NCBI GenBank assembly: GCA_017617125.1
Contig: JAFZWY010000056.1
Span: 62,001 to 126,000, forward strand
Source of the DNA: Bacteroidales bacterium
GTDB taxonomy: Bacteria; Bacteroidota; Bacteroidia; Bacteroidales; ML635J-15
Direction of reading: 5' to 3'
Length of the DNA stretch: 64,000 nucleotides
Of the stretch, positions 61,245-64,000 are shown in pieces. Both the position numbers and the translations under genes were made by a program. Numbering within the stretch: the first letter of the stretch is position 1; each line of letters begins with the position of its first letter. Below the pieces are notes generated by a model, which worked only from the letters and a program-made list of their open reading frames with translations, had not been told where the DNA came from and searched no databases.

Positions 61245-63533
61245 CTATTCTTTAATTAATTTCAATTCTTCCGTTTCGCCATCTATTTTCACAACTTTTA
61301 CTATGTACTCGCCTGGGCGGAGACCGCTGATGTCGAGTTGCATTGCGGTGGTACGGAGAAGGGTGCGGCCGCTGATGTCGATTACAGTGGCACTGACGAA
61401 GCCATCACCGAAGATGGAAACAATATCGGTGGCGGGATTCGGGTAGAGCGACATTGCCGTAGCAGTAGGCTCGGTGATGCCATCGCAGACCTGAGCGGTA
61501 ATGCTGATGGTACGGGTGGCTGAACATTCGCCACGGGTGACGGTAAGTGAGACGCTTTGCGTACAGGCATTGTCGAACTGAAGCATTTCGGTGCAGCCGG
61601 CACCGCCTGTGCTCCACTGGTACGAATCGAACTCGCCACAGGCATCCAAGTAGAACTGCTGTGCGGTGCAAACGGTGGTATCATTAAGCCCGATAGTGAG
61701 CGGTGGCAGTACGGTGGCGTGGACAAGCACAATGCTATCGAACTCCTGACTGCCCTCGGGATATGCAAATGTGTAATCGCCCGAAGCGGTAAGGGCTACG
61801 CCCTGCACAACCTCTCCATAGCAGTAGGTGGCAGTATCGTACACGTAGGTTTGGCAAGGCAGACCGAACTTGGCTATGAACATATCACTTTCGCTATAGG
61901 CAAAAAGAGTATCTGTACCAAAGGCTATGGTATTTTCAAATCTGCCTGCGGTATATATTTCTCCTAACGTATTTATTCTAGTGTCATAAGGTTCGTTATT
62001 TGATGCTCCTGTGCAATAAATCTGCATTACATTGGTCATATTTCCTTGCAAGTCCCATTCACAAATGGAATATCCAGCAGGGAAGGTTGTCCCGACTTGT
62101 TGTACACTTGGATAGTATGTATTTCCTCCAAAAATAAGACCAAATCTTGCCCACCTATTTGCCGCATATAACTTGTTGTCGTGAAATGCGAGTTCTCCAA
62201 TATTAGATGCTAATGACAATGGACAACTATACCATTTATAATTTCCAGCAGTATCGTAGCATGCAATTATATCTGTATAATCTTCCCATTCTACATGCTC
62301 TCCATCATAAAGATTTATAACAGTATCATTATCGCCAAAAACGCTAAAACATTCAGGACTATTATAAGTTCCTTTCGGCATTGCATGTCCTGATATATAT
62401 ATATTGCCTGAAGCTTCATCCAGGCAAATTGACCTAAAATCACTATGCGCGAAATAATCTCCATAGTTTCTTGTTTGGCTTACCCATAATATTTGGCTTT
62501 CGCTATTCATTTTCATGACAAAACCGTGAGATTCTTTATTATATGAATATATATGCTTATCATCAGCCAGTTCGACATCGTATGGATAACTTGGATTGCT
62601 TGTCGTATCGTTTACTTTAATATAACCACATAGATATATATTATCTTCTGAGTCACATTTCATATCATAAATATGGGCAACTAGTGACCAGTATTGATTA
62701 TGCACACAATCAACAAGTGGTTTTATATACTGAAAGTTGAAATCGGAATCAAATTTTAGTACATAATATCCCAAGTATGTATTAGACGTCATTGAATCTG
62801 TAATAGGGATATCATTATGCTTAATAATAAATCTTTGTGTTGCATCATCTCTACTAGGATTGTACTTCATAAGCAAATAATAGTTTCCATCGCTGTCAAT
62901 TGTGAACGGCACTTGTTCGTTTGCTCCATCCCATAAAATCCAGCGATGGATATGGTTTGTTTGCAGCAGATTATAGTCGATTATGTTTCCTTCAAGGTCG
63001 AGTTCCATTATGTAAGTATAGTTGGAATAAGGAATCCAAGGGAAAACAAGGCTATCTGGATAATGGTTTTGATAGTATTCCAGAAGACTGCCATAAACCG
63101 TAGTGTCAAGAAAATAGGTATTATAATAATTATCAATATGCACAGTCCCTTGAAGGTAAAGGTGATTGTTTTTTAGTATCATATATTGAGCGTGGCAGTT
63201 TTTTTGTCCAGAACGCGCTATAGCCTTGTGCCATACCACATTGCCGCCACAGTCGAACTTGGCGACAAATGCACCGCAATTATTGTCTGTGAAAATTGGC
63301 AAGTCTTCTCCATTGATTTGTGTTCCGCTGCCGTAGGTGCCAAACAAATATGAGTTTCCTTCTGCATCAAGCACAAGATTGTGTGGCTGGTTAGTGTAAA
63401 AATTAAGAGATCCACTACCATTGGAGTAGTTTGATCCGCCAAAACGATGCGCCCACTGCCAATCCATATTTTGTGCAAAAACTATAGAATGTAAAGTGGC
63501 TGATAATAATATGTATAAGATTAATTTTTTCAT
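61245..63533 (-). CDS. T9SS-exported surface protein, beta-propeller-like
   Basis: The 762-residue protein has a signal peptide (MKKLILYILLSATLHSIVFAQ). Repeated short blades contain GNSYLFGTYGS, NIYLCGYIKV and GNIYISGHAM, resembling the SBBP-type beta-propeller repeats of surface proteins. An Ig-like domain (~620-690, with CSATRTISIT) and a type IX sorting domain (~690-762, SLYPNPATDIVSIFGDG) complete it. No enzyme motif is seen. Its sorting domain is close in sequence to that of the partial gene at 63664. Confidence 0.85.
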   Translation of the reverse strand: MKKLILYILLSATLHSIVFAQNMDWQWAHRFGGSNYSNGSGSLNFYTNQPHNLVLDAEGNSYLFGTYGSGTQINGEDLPIFTDNNCGAFVAKFDCGGNVVWHKAIARSGQKNCHAQYMILKNNHLYLQGTVHIDNYYNTYFLDTTVYGSLLEYYQNHYPDSLVFPWIPYSNYTYIMELDLEGNIIDYNLLQTNHIHRWILWDGANEQVPFTIDSDGNYYLLMKYNPSRDDATQRFIIKHNDIPITDSMTSNTYLGYYVLKFDSDFNFQYIKPLVDCVHNQYWSLVAHIYDMKCDSEDNIYLCGYIKVNDTTSNPSYPYDVELADDKHIYSYNKESHGFVMKMNSESQILWVSQTRNYGDYFAHSDFRSICLDEASGNIYISGHAMPKGTYNSPECFSVFGDNDTVINLYDGEHVEWEDYTDIIACYDTAGNYKWYSCPLSLASNIGELAFHDNKLYAANRWARFGLIFGGNTYYPSVQQVGTTFPAGYSICEWDLQGNMTNVMQIYCTGASNNEPYDTRINTLGEIYTAGRFENTIAFGTDTLFAYSESDMFIAKFGLPCQTYVYDTATYCYGEVVQGVALTASGDYTFAYPEGSQEFDSIVLVHATVLPPLTIGLNDTTVCTAQQFYLDACGEFDSYQWSTGGAGCTEMLQFDNACTQSVSLTVTRGECSATRTISITAQVCDGITEPTATAMSLYPNPATDIVSIFGDGFVSATVIDISGRTLLRTTAMQLDISGLRPGEYIVKVVKIDGETEELKLIKE

Positions 63534-63588
63534 AATAATAAAATTTAATTATTTAAAAAATCAACAATTCAAATATTTTACTATTAAA

Positions 63589-63650
63589 ATCCGCCCCTTC
63601 GACTACGCTCAAGGAGCGTCTCTGGAGGCAGTTCAAGGAACGGAGTCAGA
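63589..63650. repeat. Dispersed word CTTCGACTACGCTCAAGGA
   Basis: CCTTCGACTACGCTCAAGGA and its inverted relative AGTTCAAGGAACGGAG lie between two T9SS genes. A related word, CTTCGACCTCGCTCAG, occurs near 48115. From memory, such words are widespread in Bacteroidetes intergenic DNA. Confidence 0.5.
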
Positions 63651-63663
63651 AGTTGGTTGTAAA

Positions 63664-64000
63664 TCATCGCTTTATTAGTTTTAGGTATTGGACATTACCA
63701 TCAAGACTGATAATCTTTACAATGTATTCACCATTGCTGAGAGTTTCAATACCGAATGTGTTGTCGTAAACATCCATTACAATTCTGCCGTTAGTGTCAA
63801 TTACTGTTGCACGACTGAAATTGTCGCCAGAAATACTAACCGAAGATGCCGCAGGGTTAGGGTATAGACAAAAGTCTTCTGAGAAAGATTCGTTCATATC
63901 TGGAACCGTCTCTGTTCCTGAACTATTATCGTCGACGGCTATCAATTTGCCTTTAAATGCTAGTGCATTTGCCGACACACATATTTCTACACTACAAATT
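63664..64000 (-). CDS. C-terminal part of a T9SS surface protein (5' end outside window)
   Basis: The frame is open to the right edge, so the gene is cut by the window and only ~111 residues are visible. They contain a linker (NSSGTETVPDMNESF) and a type IX sorting domain: CLYPNPAASSVSISGDN, ATVIDTNGRIVMD and NGEYIVKIISLDG. The sorting domain resembles that of the neighbouring 762-residue protein, so the two may be paralogues. A GTG at 63978 is unlikely to be the start. Confidence 0.85.
   Translation of the reverse strand, partial: ICSVEICVSANALAFKGKLIAVDDNSSGTETVPDMNESFSEDFCLYPNPAASSVSISGDNFSRATVIDTNGRIVMDVYDNTFGIETLSNGEYIVKIISLDGNVQYLKLIKR

Overview
The window reads as chromosomal DNA of a member of the Bacteroidota, most likely an uncultured Bacteroidales. 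The basis is the type IX secretion (T9SS) apparatus (a PorE-like OmpA protein and GldH), several proteins ending in T9SS C-terminal sorting domains (YPNPA-type), Bacteroidetes promoters (TAnnTTTG -7 box, TTTG-like -33 box), six-domain ribosomal protein S1, and the gene order holB-ricT(PSP1)-gldH. No rRNA, CRISPR array, transposase or integrase gene was seen.

Layout. 1-9.4 kb: end of a TPR-CHAT protein, rpsA, porE-like, ruvC and a large periplasmic TPR protein. 9.57-20.6 kb: a defence island beginning just after tRNA-Gln(TTG). It holds a type I restriction-modification locus (hsdM, hsdS, hsdR), a DUF1016/YhcG-type nuclease gene between hsdM and hsdS, and a SIR2 + HerA ATPase pair (Nezha/SIR2-HerA type) between hsdS and hsdR. 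hsdM-yhcG-hsdS-sir2-herA is one tightly coupled run. hsdR lies behind a roughly 500-bp leader with repeated operator-like palindromes. 20.6-25.6 kb: tetrapyrrole-methylase-type methyltransferase, a YafQ toxin-antitoxin pair, an FMN/Fe-S membrane protein, an AI-2E-type permease and aspartate kinase. 25.6-30.9 kb: compact operon holB-ricT-gldH-methyltransferase-capD-like dehydratase. 31-35.8 kb: tRNA-Leu(CAA), then nitroreductase, acyltransferase, mazG, glycosyltransferase, ECF sigma factor and rsmG as one operon. 35.9-39.6 kb: PASTA protein, T9SS cargo and rluD. 39.8-44.4 kb: DAHP synthase/chorismate mutase, then tgt-lptF/G-PagL-like. 44.5-46.2 kb: a NifU-like scaffold protein with GGGtGRT protein. 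46.4-64 kb: T9SS surface proteins, a 1167-residue probable outer-membrane barrel, two tandem small membrane paralogues, an FAH-family hydrolase, a Wzx-like flippase and riboflavin synthase.

How it fits together. Much of the window serves the cell envelope: T9SS parts and cargo, LPS acylation, transport and deacylation, O-antigen or capsule sugar synthesis and export, and a cell-wall-binding PASTA protein. The accessory content is the defence island and the toxin-antitoxin pair. Intergenic DNA carries unusual repeats: strings of tiny GC-rich hairpins separated by GAAAC words, a 107-bp direct duplication, and a dispersed palindrome family. The features most worth a second look are two palindromic in-frame elements inside the DUF1016 gene, the SIR2-HerA cassette inside the R-M locus with its operator-like palindromes, and the mini-hairpin arrays.
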